A stretch of 44,458 nucleotides of DNA from Salinivirgaceae bacterium. Its GTDB lineage: Bacteria; Bacteroidota; Bacteroidia; Bacteroidales; SZUA-534. A program made the translations under genes and the position numbers. Positions 28,121 to 37,625 of this stretch are shown here, in pieces; the first letter of the stretch is position 1, and each line of letters opens with the position of its first letter. The notes below the pieces were generated by a model, which saw nothing but the letters and a program-made list of their open reading frames with translations, did not search any database and had not been told where the DNA came from. Where the stretch lies: positions 1 through 44,458 of the forward strand of contig JAQICC010000345.1 of assembly GCA_027858735.1 (NCBI GenBank). Direction: 5' to 3'.

Positions 28121-28340
28121 CAGTCTTCAGTCTTCAGTCTTCAGTCTTCAGTTTGGGTAAATTGTGTTTAATTCTTAAAATACCGAAAATATATTTTTTT
28201 TTAGCCTGAGGTTGATGAAATAAGGAAAAAAGCTGTGCTTTTATCAATTTTAATTTGGAACCAATTATAAAATCAATCTCCTTTTTATACAGTTTTTAAT
28301 ACTGGTGACTGCCTACTGTGGACTGAAGACTGAAGACTGA
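28121..28340. repeat. Heptamer repeat array with inverted counterpart (cysK/tsaD junction)
   Basis: Four and a half tandem copies of the heptamer AGTCTTC occupy 28121-28152. The inverse heptamer GAAGACT occurs twice intact, with degenerate copies before it, at 28314-28340, directly abutting the tsaD stop codon. The two arms could pair over about 25-30 bases around a loop of roughly 160 bases. The structure lies between two convergent genes and might stop transcription from both sides. The loop itself (28153-28313) shows no gene. Confidence 0.7.
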
Positions 28341-28341
28341 T

Positions 28342-29361
28342 CTAGATTCCAAACCTTGCTAAAGGAGTAATATCCTGAGATGCAAAGTCACCTTTCAAAT
28401 ATTGATAATGGCCAGTAATGGCAATCATTGCAGCATTATCGGTAGTATAGGCAAATGGGGGTATGTGCATTTTTAGTTGTCTTTGCTCTGCATAATCCAT
28501 TAAAGTTTGACGTAGCCTTGAATTTGCACTTACACCACCGGCAACAGCCACTTCTTTAATGCCAGTATCCTTTACTACTTTATCAAGCTTGTCCATTAAT
28601 ATTGCAATAATGGTACTTTGCAACGAAGCACATAAATCGGCTTTTTTATCCTCAATGTAATTTGGATTCTTTTTAATATTATCGCGAATATGATAAAGAA
28701 AGCTCGTTTTTAATCCACTAAAACTATAATTATAGCCATCAATTCTTGGTTTCGATAACTTAATCTTATTCGGATCACCTCCTTTTGCTAACTTATCAAT
28801 TAAAGGTCCTCCCGGATAAGGCAGATTCATAACTTTTGCACATTTATCAAAAGCTTCACCTGCAGCATCATCAATAGTGGAACCTACAACTTCCATTTCA
28901 AGATGATCTTTTACCACAATAAGTTGTGAATGTCCACCAGAAACAAGTAAGCATAAAAATGGAAATTTTGGCTGATTTGTATCATCGGGGTCTTCCTTAA
29001 TAAAATGAGCAAGCACATGCCCTTTTAAGTGATTAACCTCGACCATTGGAATATTTTGGGCTAACGAAAAACCCTTTGCAAATGATGATCCCACTAAAAG
29101 TGACCCCAGCAAACCCGGACCTCGTGTAAATGCCACAGCGGTAATATCATCAACAGACAAGCCCGCTTGTTTTATAGCAGCATCAACCACCGGAATAATA
29201 TTTTGCTGATGAGCCCTTGATGCCAGCTCGGGCACTACTCCGCCATAGCGTTTATGCACCTCTTGGTTGGCTATAAAATTCGACTTTATTACACCATCAC
29301 TTATAACCGAAGCGGAAGTGTCATCACACGATGATTCTATCCCTAAAATATTAATACTCAT
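28342..29361 (-). CDS. tsaD: tRNA N6-adenosine threonylcarbamoyltransferase
   Basis: TsaD transfers threonylcarbamoyl from threonylcarbamoyl-AMP to A37 of tRNAs that read ANN codons, acting with TsaB and TsaE. The 339-residue protein has the family opening LGIESSCDDTSAS, the iron-binding His pair H111 and H115 in VNHLKGHVLAHF, and the ASKH-fold phosphate motifs VSGGHSQL and VAGGVSANS. Length is standard. The start codon is supported by the immediate family motif at residue 6. The stop codon abuts the heptamer repeat. The gene is divergent from the TamB-like gene with only about 120 bases between them, a pairing I recall as common in Bacteroidota. Confidence 0.96.
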   Translation of the reverse strand: MSINILGIESSCDDTSASVISDGVIKSNFIANQEVHKRYGGVVPELASRAHQQNIIPVVDAAIKQAGLSVDDITAVAFTRGPGLLGSLLVGSSFAKGFSLAQNIPMVEVNHLKGHVLAHFIKEDPDDTNQPKFPFLCLLVSGGHSQLIVVKDHLEMEVVGSTIDDAAGEAFDKCAKVMNLPYPGGPLIDKLAKGGDPNKIKLSKPRIDGYNYSFSGLKTSFLYHIRDNIKKNPNYIEDKKADLCASLQSTIIAILMDKLDKVVKDTGIKEVAVAGGVSANSRLRQTLMDYAEQRQLKMHIPPFAYTTDNAAMIAITGHYQYLKGDFASQDITPLARFGI

Positions 29362-29421
29362 AAAATTGTAAGTTTATCTCAAATATTTGGCATCTTTTCT
29401 GCTTATATTTAAGCATTTAAT

Positions 29422-29429
29422 TATTTTTG
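29422..29429 (+). promoter_or_regulatory. Candidate -7 element for the tamB-like gene
   Basis: TATTTTTG matches the consensus TAnnTTTG exactly, which would place the transcription start near 29436, about 48 bases before the proposed ATT start codon at 29484. There is no convincing TTTG at the expected -33 distance; the nearest is at 29386, which is too far. The position supports a protein start well upstream of the TTG at 29718. Confidence 0.4.
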
Positions 29430-29483
29430 CGCTTCTATTTTTTAGAGGGAAGCATCAATTAAAACAATTAAAACACCAAAAGT

Positions 29484-32400
29484 ATTAAAAAAACTGCTAA
29501 AATATTAGCTATAACTTTACTTATAATTGTAGGTATTGTAATTACTATCTGGACAGCATTCCGAAGTCCTGCTGTTCAAACATTAGCCGCTAAACGGCTT
29601 CTTAAAACCATTTCAAAAAATATAGGCACAAATATTTCGGTAGGTAGAATAAGGTACGGTATTAATAAAAACCTAATTATTCGAGATATTTATATTGAAG
29701 ATGAACAGAATGACACTTTGTTATACATTGCCCGCCTTGAAGCAATTATTCATGATCTTGATTTAAATAATAAAACCATTGAACTGAAATCTTTTAACTT
29801 ACGAAGTGTTTATGGTAATTTTTATCAATTTAACGATTCTGTTTTTAATTTCACATTCATACTAGAAAACCTTAAATCAGGCAAGCTAAAACCCTTGAGC
29901 TGGACTATTAAATGTGATCAACTTTCGGCAAACAATGGATCCGCCGATGTAAATACACATAAAGGCAAATCGCACCATTTTAGTAATTTCACTTTAAAAG
30001 CTGAATCAATATTAATAGACTCTGCAAATCAATCCTTTGTGCTTAACCATTTTGCAAGCAATATAAATAATGAAAATTTTGTGGAAAACATTTCTGTTGA
30101 TGTAAGAATTAGAGATAAGCAAATTAAAATTTTAGACCTTAATTGTCAATTAAAAAGCTCTTCGGCTAACTTACCTTCTGCTGTTATTCAGCTTCCAAAT
30201 AAATCGACAAACACGGCATTTAGTTACAACGCCAACGTAGCCGCTGCACAAATAAAGCTAAACGATTTAGGTATTTTTATACCCACGTTTAAAAATGTAA
30301 ATACCGACATTCGTCTAAGTGGCTCTATTTCTGGCAACAAAAATAATATTAAGGGCAATGATATTAAAATAGGACTAGGAAATGAAAGTAACCTTGCATG
30401 TAATTTAAGCCTATACAATTTCGGCAATATTGAACTCATAAACTACTCGCTTGACATCCAAAACTTTTACACTACAAAAAGCGATGCACTGCAAATTCTA
30501 GCCTATTTCAATCAAGACACCTCACTGATCCCAAACACAATAAAATTGATTGATGAATTTTCATACAAGGGAATTATAAACGGCGATTATTACAACATTT
30601 ATAACAAAGGAGAAATTTTATCGCAATTTGGACAAATAAATTCCGATATCTCTATCAAAAGGAATCCAAACGATGACAACATTTTAATCGATGGAAATTT
30701 AAAAGCAAAGCCAATTTATCCCGAAGGTCTTATTAAAAATAAGTTAGTAAAAGAAATTTCGTTTGACATTAATACCAAAGGCTCCTATTCAAAAAGTAGT
30801 GGCCCCAATTTAGATATAAAAGGCATCATTAGCCGTGTTCACCTTACCGATTACATTCTTGACTCTATTAACTTATCTGGCAATATTTCAAATAATTTAT
30901 TTGAAGGAAGCGTGTCGTCGTACGATCCTAATTTAAGGTTTGATTTTGACGGTTTAATAAAACTAGACACCATACCTTCCTACGATTTTTCAATGATTCT
31001 TTATTCAGCGAACTTGCACAATTTGAACCTTAACAAAAAAGATAGTTCGGCAAATCTTTCTTTTGTTATTAAAGCTGATTGCTTAGGGAATAATATTGAC
31101 AATTCTTACGGTGAAATACAAATTTCAGATATTTTTTATTTTACCGACACATCGTATTTTGCCACTGACAGCGTTTACATTAATTCTTTTCCAATAAATG
31201 AAGGTAAAAGAATGTATTTATACTCGGAATATGCTGAAGCAAATTTCGATGGCCAATTTAATGTTCTCACACTTTATCGTAGTATTAAAACCCTCATAAG
31301 TAACTATCTTCCATCATTAGGCATTGCTCCAAGTAAAATTGAAAATACCAATAATATTTCATTCGATATTATAGCAAACTATCCTCACCCAATTACTGAA
31401 CTTTTTGATCCTGATTTTAGAATATCACCCGGAACACATATTTACGGCGCATTAGATGCTAAAAATCTTGATTTAAACATTACCTGTGAATCGGATAAGA
31501 TTGACCTTAAATACCGAAATTTTGAAAAATTTAGTCTTAAAACATTTATACGAAATAATAAACTGAGTTTAAATATTACATCTGACGAATTTAACTACAG
31601 CAAAAATAATAGTCTTAAAAACTTTGCCATAAGCACCGTAATATATAATGATAGTATAGAAACTAATTTAAACTGGAACAACTGGCTAAACAGAAATTAT
31701 AGTGGTAATATTAATACACTAATCACCCTATCGGCAAGTGCTATAATTGATAAGCCTAACTTAAAAATAGATATTTTTCCGGGTAACATTATTGTGCTTG
31801 ACACCTTATGGTTTTTAAGCAAAGCATTTATCAAAAAAGACTCCACTGGTATTACTTTTAATGATTTGAAAATTGATAATGGCAGATCAAAATGGGAACT
31901 ATCTGGAATTTACTCTGATAATCCGAACGACAGCATTGCTTTAAATGTTCAGAATGTAAATATGAATCTATTGAATATTTTGATAAAAAGTAAAAACCTT
32001 ATTTTTGGTGGCACTGTAACTGGGAATACTTTAATAAAAGACTTAAAAGGTCAACGGAAAATTAATTCTGATTTATTCGTTAAAAACCTTTCATTAAACC
32101 ATGAGATTATTGGAGACACAAAACTCGACACAAAATGGAATAATGATGAAAAAAAACTACTGGTATTAGGCAGTGCTAAAACGAATAACTCAGAAACCTT
32201 TGGTTTTTGTGGCTATATTTCTCCACAAAACAAAGAAATAAATATAGATACTTATTTCACCAATCAACCACTAAGTGTTATAGCTCCTTTTCTTGAGCCA
32301 ACCATTGACCAACTTGAAGGAGTATTAAATGGAGAAATAAAAGTTCATGGTGAACTGAAAAATCCGATGTGGACAGGTCAGGTACTTGCCGACAAAGCAA

Positions 32401-33896
32401 ACCTAAGAGTAACACCTACCAATGTTGCATATAATTTCAGCGATACGGTTTTCTTTGATAAGCATGATATTATTTTCAATAATATAACAGCGTTTGACTA
32501 TGAAAAAAACAAAGCCATTCTGAATGGGAAAGTGAGTCATGAGTACTTTATAGACTTCCTTGTTGATCTTAAACTTAAATCAGATAAAATATTAGCCATT
32601 AATCTTAAAAGTAAAGACAGCCCCTATTATTATGGTAAAATGTATGGGTCAGGTAATTTCGAACTAAAACGTGTAGGAACTGTTGTGGATATAAACATTG
32701 CTGCGAAAACTGAAGGTCCATCATTTGTGCAAATTCCACTTGATGACAAAGGGGATATTAAAGAAAATGATTTTATTGAATTTACCAACCCTTATCAAAT
32801 TACCAACACAAAAAGCAAAAAAGAAGATGGCGGTAAAAAAACCTTAGAAACTAAGGCTGTTACCAATATTAGAATGGATTTAGAGGTCACTCCTGATCTG
32901 GAGGTTCAAATAATTTTCGATCCAAGAATTGGCGATATGATAAGAGCAAATGGTGTAGCGCAATTAACACTAGAATCTTTGGGTTCGAAATTTAATATGT
33001 ATGGTGACTATACCATAACTAAAGGAGATTTTATGTTTACACTTCAAAATGTGATAAACAAACATCTCGACATACAACAAGGAAGCACAGTAAGCTTCAC
33101 TGGTCATCCGCTTGATGCTAATATTGATTTAGATGCTGTTTATAGGGTTCGAAAAGCATCGGTGTACGAGTTAACACTTGACGAAGCCGATAAAGAGAAA
33201 AGAGTTGAAGTAAATACGCACCTATTAATGACGGGTAAATTAGTAAACCCAAATATAAATTTTTCGGTGGACGTACCTTCTGCTACAAACGAAGAAGCCA
33301 TTGATCAGTTAAATAGTTTGCCTGAGGAAGATCTAAATAAGCAAGTTCTTTCCCTTTTATTAGTAAACCGATTCACAGCCCTAACTACCTACCGAACAGG
33401 CATTGCCGACAATACAACAAGTAATTTAACCACTACAACTGCAAGCGAACTTCTATCAAATCAGCTAAGTAATTGGATGTCGCAAATTTCAAATGATTTT
33501 GATTTGGGTTTTGTATATCGGCCAAGTGATGATAATACGGAACAAGAAGTTGAGTTTGCCTTATCTACAAATTTATTTAACGATCGTGTTATTTTTAATG
33601 GAAATGTAGGCTATAGTAAAAATCAGCAGTATTTAACAGACAACCCCTACACTACTGATTTTCAAATTGAATACAAACTAAATGATAAAGGAAACTTAAG
33701 ACTTCGTGCCTTTCAAAAACCAAATAATGATATTACCAACTCAGAGTCTCCTAATGTTCAGGGTGTCGGAATTTTTTATACCGATGAATTTGACACATTT
33801 AATGATCTGATTAATAAAATGTTTCGAAAAGAATCGGGTATCAAGCCTAAAAAAATAAAGATCACAAAAGATAATAGTGACCTACCTCAAGAATAG
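29484..33896 (+). CDS. Translocation/assembly module TamB-like protein (DUF490), non-canonical start
   Basis: The open frame extends upstream of the first canonical start (TTG 29718) to a stop at 29469-29471. That extension encodes what a TamB protein should begin with: KKTAKILAIT, a hydrophobic membrane anchor (about 29505-29555), RSPAVQTLAAKRL, and IRDIYIEDEQNDTLLY. It contains no ATG, GTG or TTG. I place the start at ATT 29484, giving about 1470 residues. The body is long beta-rich repeat and the C-terminal DUF490 region holds FNMYGDYTITKGDFMFTL and VSFTGHPLDANIDLDAVY. TamB-like proteins span the periplasm and help move lipids or insert outer-membrane proteins. A frameshift, lost ATG or sequencing error near the A-rich run at 29487-29493 is the alternative explanation. 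NhaD follows 73 bases later. Confidence 0.85.
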   Translation: MKKTAKILAITLLIIVGIVITIWTAFRSPAVQTLAAKRLLKTISKNIGTNISVGRIRYGINKNLIIRDIYIEDEQNDTLLYIARLEAIIHDLDLNNKTIELKSFNLRSVYGNFYQFNDSVFNFTFILENLKSGKLKPLSWTIKCDQLSANNGSADVNTHKGKSHHFSNFTLKAESILIDSANQSFVLNHFASNINNENFVENISVDVRIRDKQIKILDLNCQLKSSSANLPSAVIQLPNKSTNTAFSYNANVAAAQIKLNDLGIFIPTFKNVNTDIRLSGSISGNKNNIKGNDIKIGLGNESNLACNLSLYNFGNIELINYSLDIQNFYTTKSDALQILAYFNQDTSLIPNTIKLIDEFSYKGIINGDYYNIYNKGEILSQFGQINSDISIKRNPNDDNILIDGNLKAKPIYPEGLIKNKLVKEISFDINTKGSYSKSSGPNLDIKGIISRVHLTDYILDSINLSGNISNNLFEGSVSSYDPNLRFDFDGLIKLDTIPSYDFSMILYSANLHNLNLNKKDSSANLSFVIKADCLGNNIDNSYGEIQISDIFYFTDTSYFATDSVYINSFPINEGKRMYLYSEYAEANFDGQFNVLTLYRSIKTLISNYLPSLGIAPSKIENTNNISFDIIANYPHPITELFDPDFRISPGTHIYGALDAKNLDLNITCESDKIDLKYRNFEKFSLKTFIRNNKLSLNITSDEFNYSKNNSLKNFAISTVIYNDSIETNLNWNNWLNRNYSGNINTLITLSASAIIDKPNLKIDIFPGNIIVLDTLWFLSKAFIKKDSTGITFNDLKIDNGRSKWELSGIYSDNPNDSIALNVQNVNMNLLNILIKSKNLIFGGTVTGNTLIKDLKGQRKINSDLFVKNLSLNHEIIGDTKLDTKWNNDEKKLLVLGSAKTNNSETFGFCGYISPQNKEINIDTYFTNQPLSVIAPFLEPTIDQLEGVLNGEIKVHGELKNPMWTGQVLADKANLRVTPTNVAYNFSDTVFFDKHDIIFNNITAFDYEKNKAILNGKVSHEYFIDFLVDLKLKSDKILAINLKSKDSPYYYGKMYGSGNFELKRVGTVVDINIAAKTEGPSFVQIPLDDKGDIKENDFIEFTNPYQITNTKSKKEDGGKKTLETKAVTNIRMDLEVTPDLEVQIIFDPRIGDMIRANGVAQLTLESLGSKFNMYGDYTITKGDFMFTLQNVINKHLDIQQGSTVSFTGHPLDANIDLDAVYRVRKASVYELTLDEADKEKRVEVNTHLLMTGKLVNPNINFSVDVPSATNEEAIDQLNSLPEEDLNKQVLSLLLVNRFTALTTYRTGIADNTTSNLTTTTASELLSNQLSNWMSQISNDFDLGFVYRPSDDNTEQEVEFALSTNLFNDRVIFNGNVGYSKNQQYLTDNPYTTDFQIEYKLNDKGNLRLRAFQKPNNDITNSESPNVQGVGIFYTDEFDTFNDLINKMFRKESGIKPKKIKITKDNSDLPQE

Positions 33897-33969
33897 AATT
33901 TGATTTATCCATATCTGTTAACTACATTTGCGCAGATTTTTAAAAAAATTAAATTAAAAAAATAAGATT

Positions 33970-35373
33970 ATGTTTCAAATAATGATTCTGGTATTTACTC
34001 TTGGCTATTTAGCAATTGCTTTGGAACATCCACTTAAAATTGATAAAGCTGCACCTGCCCTTTTAATAGGCTCATTGCTTTGGGTTTTTTACATGCTTGG
34101 GGTTGAAGACATACTAAACATGGGCTTTAGTAGCGCTTGGAAAGAATATTTAAATTTTCACCCTCTTGAAAACAACCCTGAGGGAATGAAAGCATTTATT
34201 GTTCATAATCAAATAATTGAACATTTAGGTGAAATTTCTGAAATACTATTTTTCCTTTTAGGTGCTATGACAATTGTTGAAATTGTTGACCAGCACCAAG
34301 GTTTTAAAGTTATAACCGATAAAATTATTACCACCAATAAAGTAAAACTACTCTGGATACTCAGCTTTCTAACTTTCTTTATGAGTGCCGCACTTGATAA
34401 CCTAACAACCACTATTGTAATGGTTGCTTTATTAAGAAAACTAATTGACGACAAACATACACGCTGGTTTTTTGCTAGTATGGTAGTTTTAGCAGCAAAT
34501 GCTGGGGGTGCATGGTCGCCTATTGGTGATGTTACAACCATTATGCTATGGATAGGGGGGCAGGTTACAACTTTGAAAATTATTGTTGGCGTATTTTTAC
34601 CTAGTTTAGTTTGCATGGTAGTTCCTTTGATCGTTTTAAGTTTCACACAAAAAGGCGAAGTTAAAAGACCTAACGTTAAGGATAACGAGGATGAATACAC
34701 ATCTCTATTTGAGCAAAAATTGTTACTTATAATGGGTGTTGCAGGATTGCTTTTTGTGCCAATATTTAAAACCGTAACGCATTTGCCTCCATATATGGGT
34801 ATGCTATTAAGTTTATCTGTTATTTGGGCTACAACCGAATTATTACATAAAGACAAAACTAAAATTATAAAAGACAAATTACGCCCAATAAATATTCTTA
34901 AAAAAGTAGATACACCAACAGTATTATTCTTTTTAGGTATTCTATCGGCAGTAGCTGCACTTCAATCTGCGGGCCATTTATCAATAATGGCTGAAAAATT
35001 AGATTCAGCGCTTGGTAATATTTATTTAATTGATATGGCAATTGGTGTTTTATCAGCAATTGTTGATAATGTACCACTAGTTGCCGGTTCAATGGGAATG
35101 TACCCTATATCAACACCTGAAACCCTTCAAATTGCTGCAAATCCAGAATACATGCAAGCTTTTGTGCAAGATGGTATTTTTTGGGAATTTTTAGCCTATA
35201 CTGCTGGTACAGGAGGTAGTATTCTAATTATTGGTTCAGCTGCCGGTGTTGCTGCTATGGGCCTTGAAAAGATCGATTTTATATGGTACATGAAAAAGAT
35301 ATCTTGGATAGCAATTCTTGGATATCTATCTGGTTCTGCCGTATACTATTTCCAAACAATTCTTTTGCATTAA
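33970..35373 (+). CDS. nhaD: Sodium:proton antiporter NhaD
   Basis: This 467-residue polytopic inner-membrane protein has about 11-13 hydrophobic segments and closely follows the NhaD pattern of the ion transporter superfamily. Conserved polar residues lie within membrane segments: SAALDNLTTTIVMVALLRK (the Asp-Asn pair), NAGGAWSPIGDVTTIM, and later AIVDNVPLVAGSMGMY and TAGTGGSILIIGSAAG. NhaD exchanges cytoplasmic Na+ (or Li+) for external protons and is common in marine and halotolerant bacteria. It may be co-transcribed with the tamB-like gene. A strong terminator 48 bases downstream closes the unit. The alternative names ArsB/NhaD family permease or CitM-type carrier fit the fold but not the motifs as well. 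Confidence 0.9.
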   Translation: MFQIMILVFTLGYLAIALEHPLKIDKAAPALLIGSLLWVFYMLGVEDILNMGFSSAWKEYLNFHPLENNPEGMKAFIVHNQIIEHLGEISEILFFLLGAMTIVEIVDQHQGFKVITDKIITTNKVKLLWILSFLTFFMSAALDNLTTTIVMVALLRKLIDDKHTRWFFASMVVLAANAGGAWSPIGDVTTIMLWIGGQVTTLKIIVGVFLPSLVCMVVPLIVLSFTQKGEVKRPNVKDNEDEYTSLFEQKLLLIMGVAGLLFVPIFKTVTHLPPYMGMLLSLSVIWATTELLHKDKTKIIKDKLRPINILKKVDTPTVLFFLGILSAVAALQSAGHLSIMAEKLDSALGNIYLIDMAIGVLSAIVDNVPLVAGSMGMYPISTPETLQIAANPEYMQAFVQDGIFWEFLAYTAGTGGSILIIGSAAGVAAMGLEKIDFIWYMKKISWIAILGYLSGSAVYYFQTILLH

Positions 35374-35420
35374 AAATGCTGTAACGAGTAGTTTTCTTGC
35401 TGACACTAAATAAAAAATAT

Positions 35421-35460
35421 AAACGGGATATAATAGCTAGCTATATATCCCGTTTATTTT
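35421..35460 (+). terminator. Intrinsic terminator after nhaD
   Basis: AAACGGGATATA (35421-35432) and TATATCCCGTTT (35444-35455) form a perfect 12-bp stem with an 11-base loop, followed by ATTTTATAT. It separates nhaD from the exbB operon 35 bases further on. Confidence 0.85.
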
Positions 35461-35494
35461 ATATCTTAACATCAAAATAATTAAATTAAAAAGC

Positions 35495-36196
35495 ATGTTT
35501 TTAGCTACATTTCTTCAAATTACAATGAATCAGCCTCAAGCAGGCGAAAAGGCTACTACAGAAGCCACCGAAGTAACTTTATCGGCATTAGATATGGCTA
35601 TTAAAGGTGGGTGGATTATGATTGTGCTTGCCTTTTTATTTGTTATTGCTGTGTATATATTTTTTGAACGATATCGCACTTTAAGAAATGCCGCAAAGGA
35701 GGATATCAACTTTATGAACCGTATAAAGGATTATATTCATGAAGGAAAAGTTGAATCTGCCTCTGCACTTTGTCAATCAACTGATAATCCTATTTCAAGA
35801 ATGATTGAAAAAGGAATAAGTCGTTTAGGCCGTCCCTTAAACGACATTAATACAACCATTGAGACTATTGGGAACCTTGAAATTGCAAAAATGGAAACAG
35901 GCTTACCAACTTTAGCAACCATATCGGGCGGGGCTCCCATGATCGGGTTCTTAGGTACAGTAATAGGTATGATACGCGCGTTCTATGATATGGCTAATGC
36001 AGGAAATAATATTGATGTGCAATTATTGGCTGGTGGAATTTACACCGCAATGGTAACTACAGTAGGTGGTCTTATTGTGGGTATTATAGCCTATTTTGCT
36101 TATAACTATTTAGTAGCTAGAGTTGAAAAAGTTGTTCATAAAATGGAAGCACGAACTACCGAATTTATGGATTTACTTAACGAACCTGTTAACTAA
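35495..36196 (+). CDS. exbB: MotA/TolQ/ExbB proton channel family protein
   Basis: This is the channel subunit of an energy-transducing complex that uses the proton-motive force to drive TonB or Tol across the envelope. The 233-residue protein has a first membrane helix at about 38-58 (GGWIMIVLAFLFVIAVYIFF), a cytoplasmic loop, and two further helices (about 145-165 and 183-210). The family core is TLATISGGAPMIGFLGTVIGMIRAF and GGIYTAMVTTVGGLIVGI. The ATG at 35495 is chosen; one at 35525 would drop ten residues before the acidic N-terminal tail, and either is possible. ExbD follows 23 bases downstream and a TonB-like protein after that, so it is an ExbB rather than a MotA. Confidence 0.88.
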   Translation: MFLATFLQITMNQPQAGEKATTEATEVTLSALDMAIKGGWIMIVLAFLFVIAVYIFFERYRTLRNAAKEDINFMNRIKDYIHEGKVESASALCQSTDNPISRMIEKGISRLGRPLNDINTTIETIGNLEIAKMETGLPTLATISGGAPMIGFLGTVIGMIRAFYDMANAGNNIDVQLLAGGIYTAMVTTVGGLIVGIIAYFAYNYLVARVEKVVHKMEARTTEFMDLLNEPVN

Positions 36197-36219
36197 GAGA
36201 TAAGATCAATTGATACATT

Positions 36220-36630
36220 ATGGCTTTAAAAAGACAATCAAAAGTAAGTGCAAATTTCTCCATGTCGAGCATGACCGATATAGTATTCTTGTTACTAATA
36301 TTTTTCATGGTTACTTCAACACTTATTGCACCCAATGCATTGAAATTATTATTGCCCCAAAGCAATAATCAAACCATGGCCAGCAAACCCATCACATCGG
36401 TTTCAATAACTAAAGATTTGCGTTATGCGGTTGAAGATAGGTTTATTCGTTTAAACGATTTAGAACGCACTATAATAAGAAAGGTTGGGCCTGCTTCTGG
36501 ATATCCCGAGCCCCCAACAATCTCGCTACATGTTGATCAATCGGTAGCTATGGAGCATGTTGTAAAGGTTATGAATATTGCCAAGAATAATCAATATAGA
36601 TTGATATTAGCCACGAGGCCTTCAAAATAA
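36220..36630 (+). CDS. exbD: Biopolymer transporter ExbD
   Basis: The 136-residue protein has a short basic cytoplasmic start, one membrane helix (about 20-40), and a small periplasmic domain, the usual ExbD layout. Asp20 in SMTDIVFLLLIFFMVTS is the conserved membrane aspartate that relays protons with ExbB. The periplasmic part carries the typical pattern SVSITKDLRYAV..LNDLERTI..VDQSVAMEHVVKVM. It lies between exbB (23 bases) and the TonB-like gene (47 bases), all on the same strand, so the three form one operon. Confidence 0.93.
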   Translation: MALKRQSKVSANFSMSSMTDIVFLLLIFFMVTSTLIAPNALKLLLPQSNNQTMASKPITSVSITKDLRYAVEDRFIRLNDLERTIIRKVGPASGYPEPPTISLHVDQSVAMEHVVKVMNIAKNNQYRLILATRPSK

Positions 36631-36677
36631 AAATGGCAAAATATTTGTGCATATTTTATAATGCAATTTAAATAAAA

Positions 36678-37547
36678 ATGGAATTAACCAAAGAACAACG
36701 GTTTGGCATAATAAGCTCAATAATATTTCTGGTAATATTTACCGGCCTGTTGTTGTTATTTGGGTTTTCTTCCCCCTTCCCGCCTCCAGAAGAGGAAGGT
36801 ATTCTTATTAACTTTGGCACCTCAGAAACTGGAATGGGTGCAGTTGAGCCACGCCCCGCTTCTCAACCAATACAAGAAGAATCGGTTCCCGAGCAAACAA
36901 ATATACCAGAACCAACTCCAAGCTCAGATAATGAAGAAGAAGTTGTTACTCAAGACTTTGACAATACTGCGGTAATTGAAGCGAAAAAGCGTAAAAAAAA
37001 GGAAGAGCAAGAGGCCATCAAACACAAACAAGAGCAAGCAGAAAAAGAACGTAAGCGACAAGAGGAAATTGAATATAAAAAACAAGAAGAAGAGCGGGTA
37101 CGAAAAGAAGAAGCTCAAAAAGTCATTAACGATCGTGCTAAAAATGCCTTTGGCGGCCAAAACCCTACTGGTGATAATACAGGTGAAGGAGAAACCAGTG
37201 GGAAAGGTAATCAAGGAGATCCAAACGGCGACATTAATTCAAAGAACAGGGTTGGAGGATCAACAGGAGGTAACGGCATTGCATTTAACCTTTCTGGCAG
37301 AAGCCACCGTTCGTTACCAGAACCCCCAAAAATTCATAAAACAGAAGGAAAGGTAGTTGTAGAAGTAACTGTTGATCAGAATGGAAATGTATTAACTGCC
37401 CGCCCGGGAGTAAAAGGCACTACACTCTCCGATGAGGCTCTTTGGAATGTGGCAAAAAAAGCAGCTTTAGATGCAAAATTTAATGTGGATAGAGATGCAG
37501 CAACTGTTCAAAAAGGAACCATTACTTACTTCTTTGGATTTGATTAA
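36678..37547 (+). CDS. TonB-like energy transducer
   Basis: The 289-residue protein has an N-terminal membrane anchor (about 12-30), a proline/glutamate-rich stretch, a long charged helix rich in Lys, Glu, Gln and Arg (about 90-155, coiled-coil-like as in TolA), a Gly/Asn-rich linker (about 155-210), and a C-terminal TonB domain (about 220-289: VVEVTVDQNGNVLTARPG..TLSDEALWNVAKKAALDAKF). It would connect the ExbB/ExbD motor to outer-membrane TonB-dependent transporters or to the Tol-Pal system. The long charged helix makes a TolA-like role possible; the C-terminal sequence favours TonB. A weak hairpin, AGTGTT/AACACT (37597-37619), lies downstream between the convergent genes. Confidence 0.85.
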   Translation: MELTKEQRFGIISSIIFLVIFTGLLLLFGFSSPFPPPEEEGILINFGTSETGMGAVEPRPASQPIQEESVPEQTNIPEPTPSSDNEEEVVTQDFDNTAVIEAKKRKKKEEQEAIKHKQEQAEKERKRQEEIEYKKQEEERVRKEEAQKVINDRAKNAFGGQNPTGDNTGEGETSGKGNQGDPNGDINSKNRVGGSTGGNGIAFNLSGRSHRSLPEPPKIHKTEGKVVVEVTVDQNGNVLTARPGVKGTTLSDEALWNVAKKAALDAKFNVDRDAATVQKGTITYFFGFD

Positions 37548-37625
37548 AGTTCTCAGCCAATCTTGTTTCAAATATTAGATAAAATATTATTTGTTTAGTG
37601 TTGGGATAAGAATAACACTTGAATC

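Noticed and set aside
28121-28152. Possible CRISPR-like array
   Set aside because: The units are directly abutting heptamers with no spacers and have an inverted counterpart; this is a simple tandem repeat.
34209-34877. 222-codon frame antisense to nhaD
   Set aside because: nhaD is a full-length, motif-supported gene on the other strand; the antisense product has no family signature.
36976-37356. 126-codon frame overlapping the TonB-like gene in another frame
   Set aside because: It reflects the Lys/Glu-rich, A-rich coding sequence of the charged helix and shows no domain.
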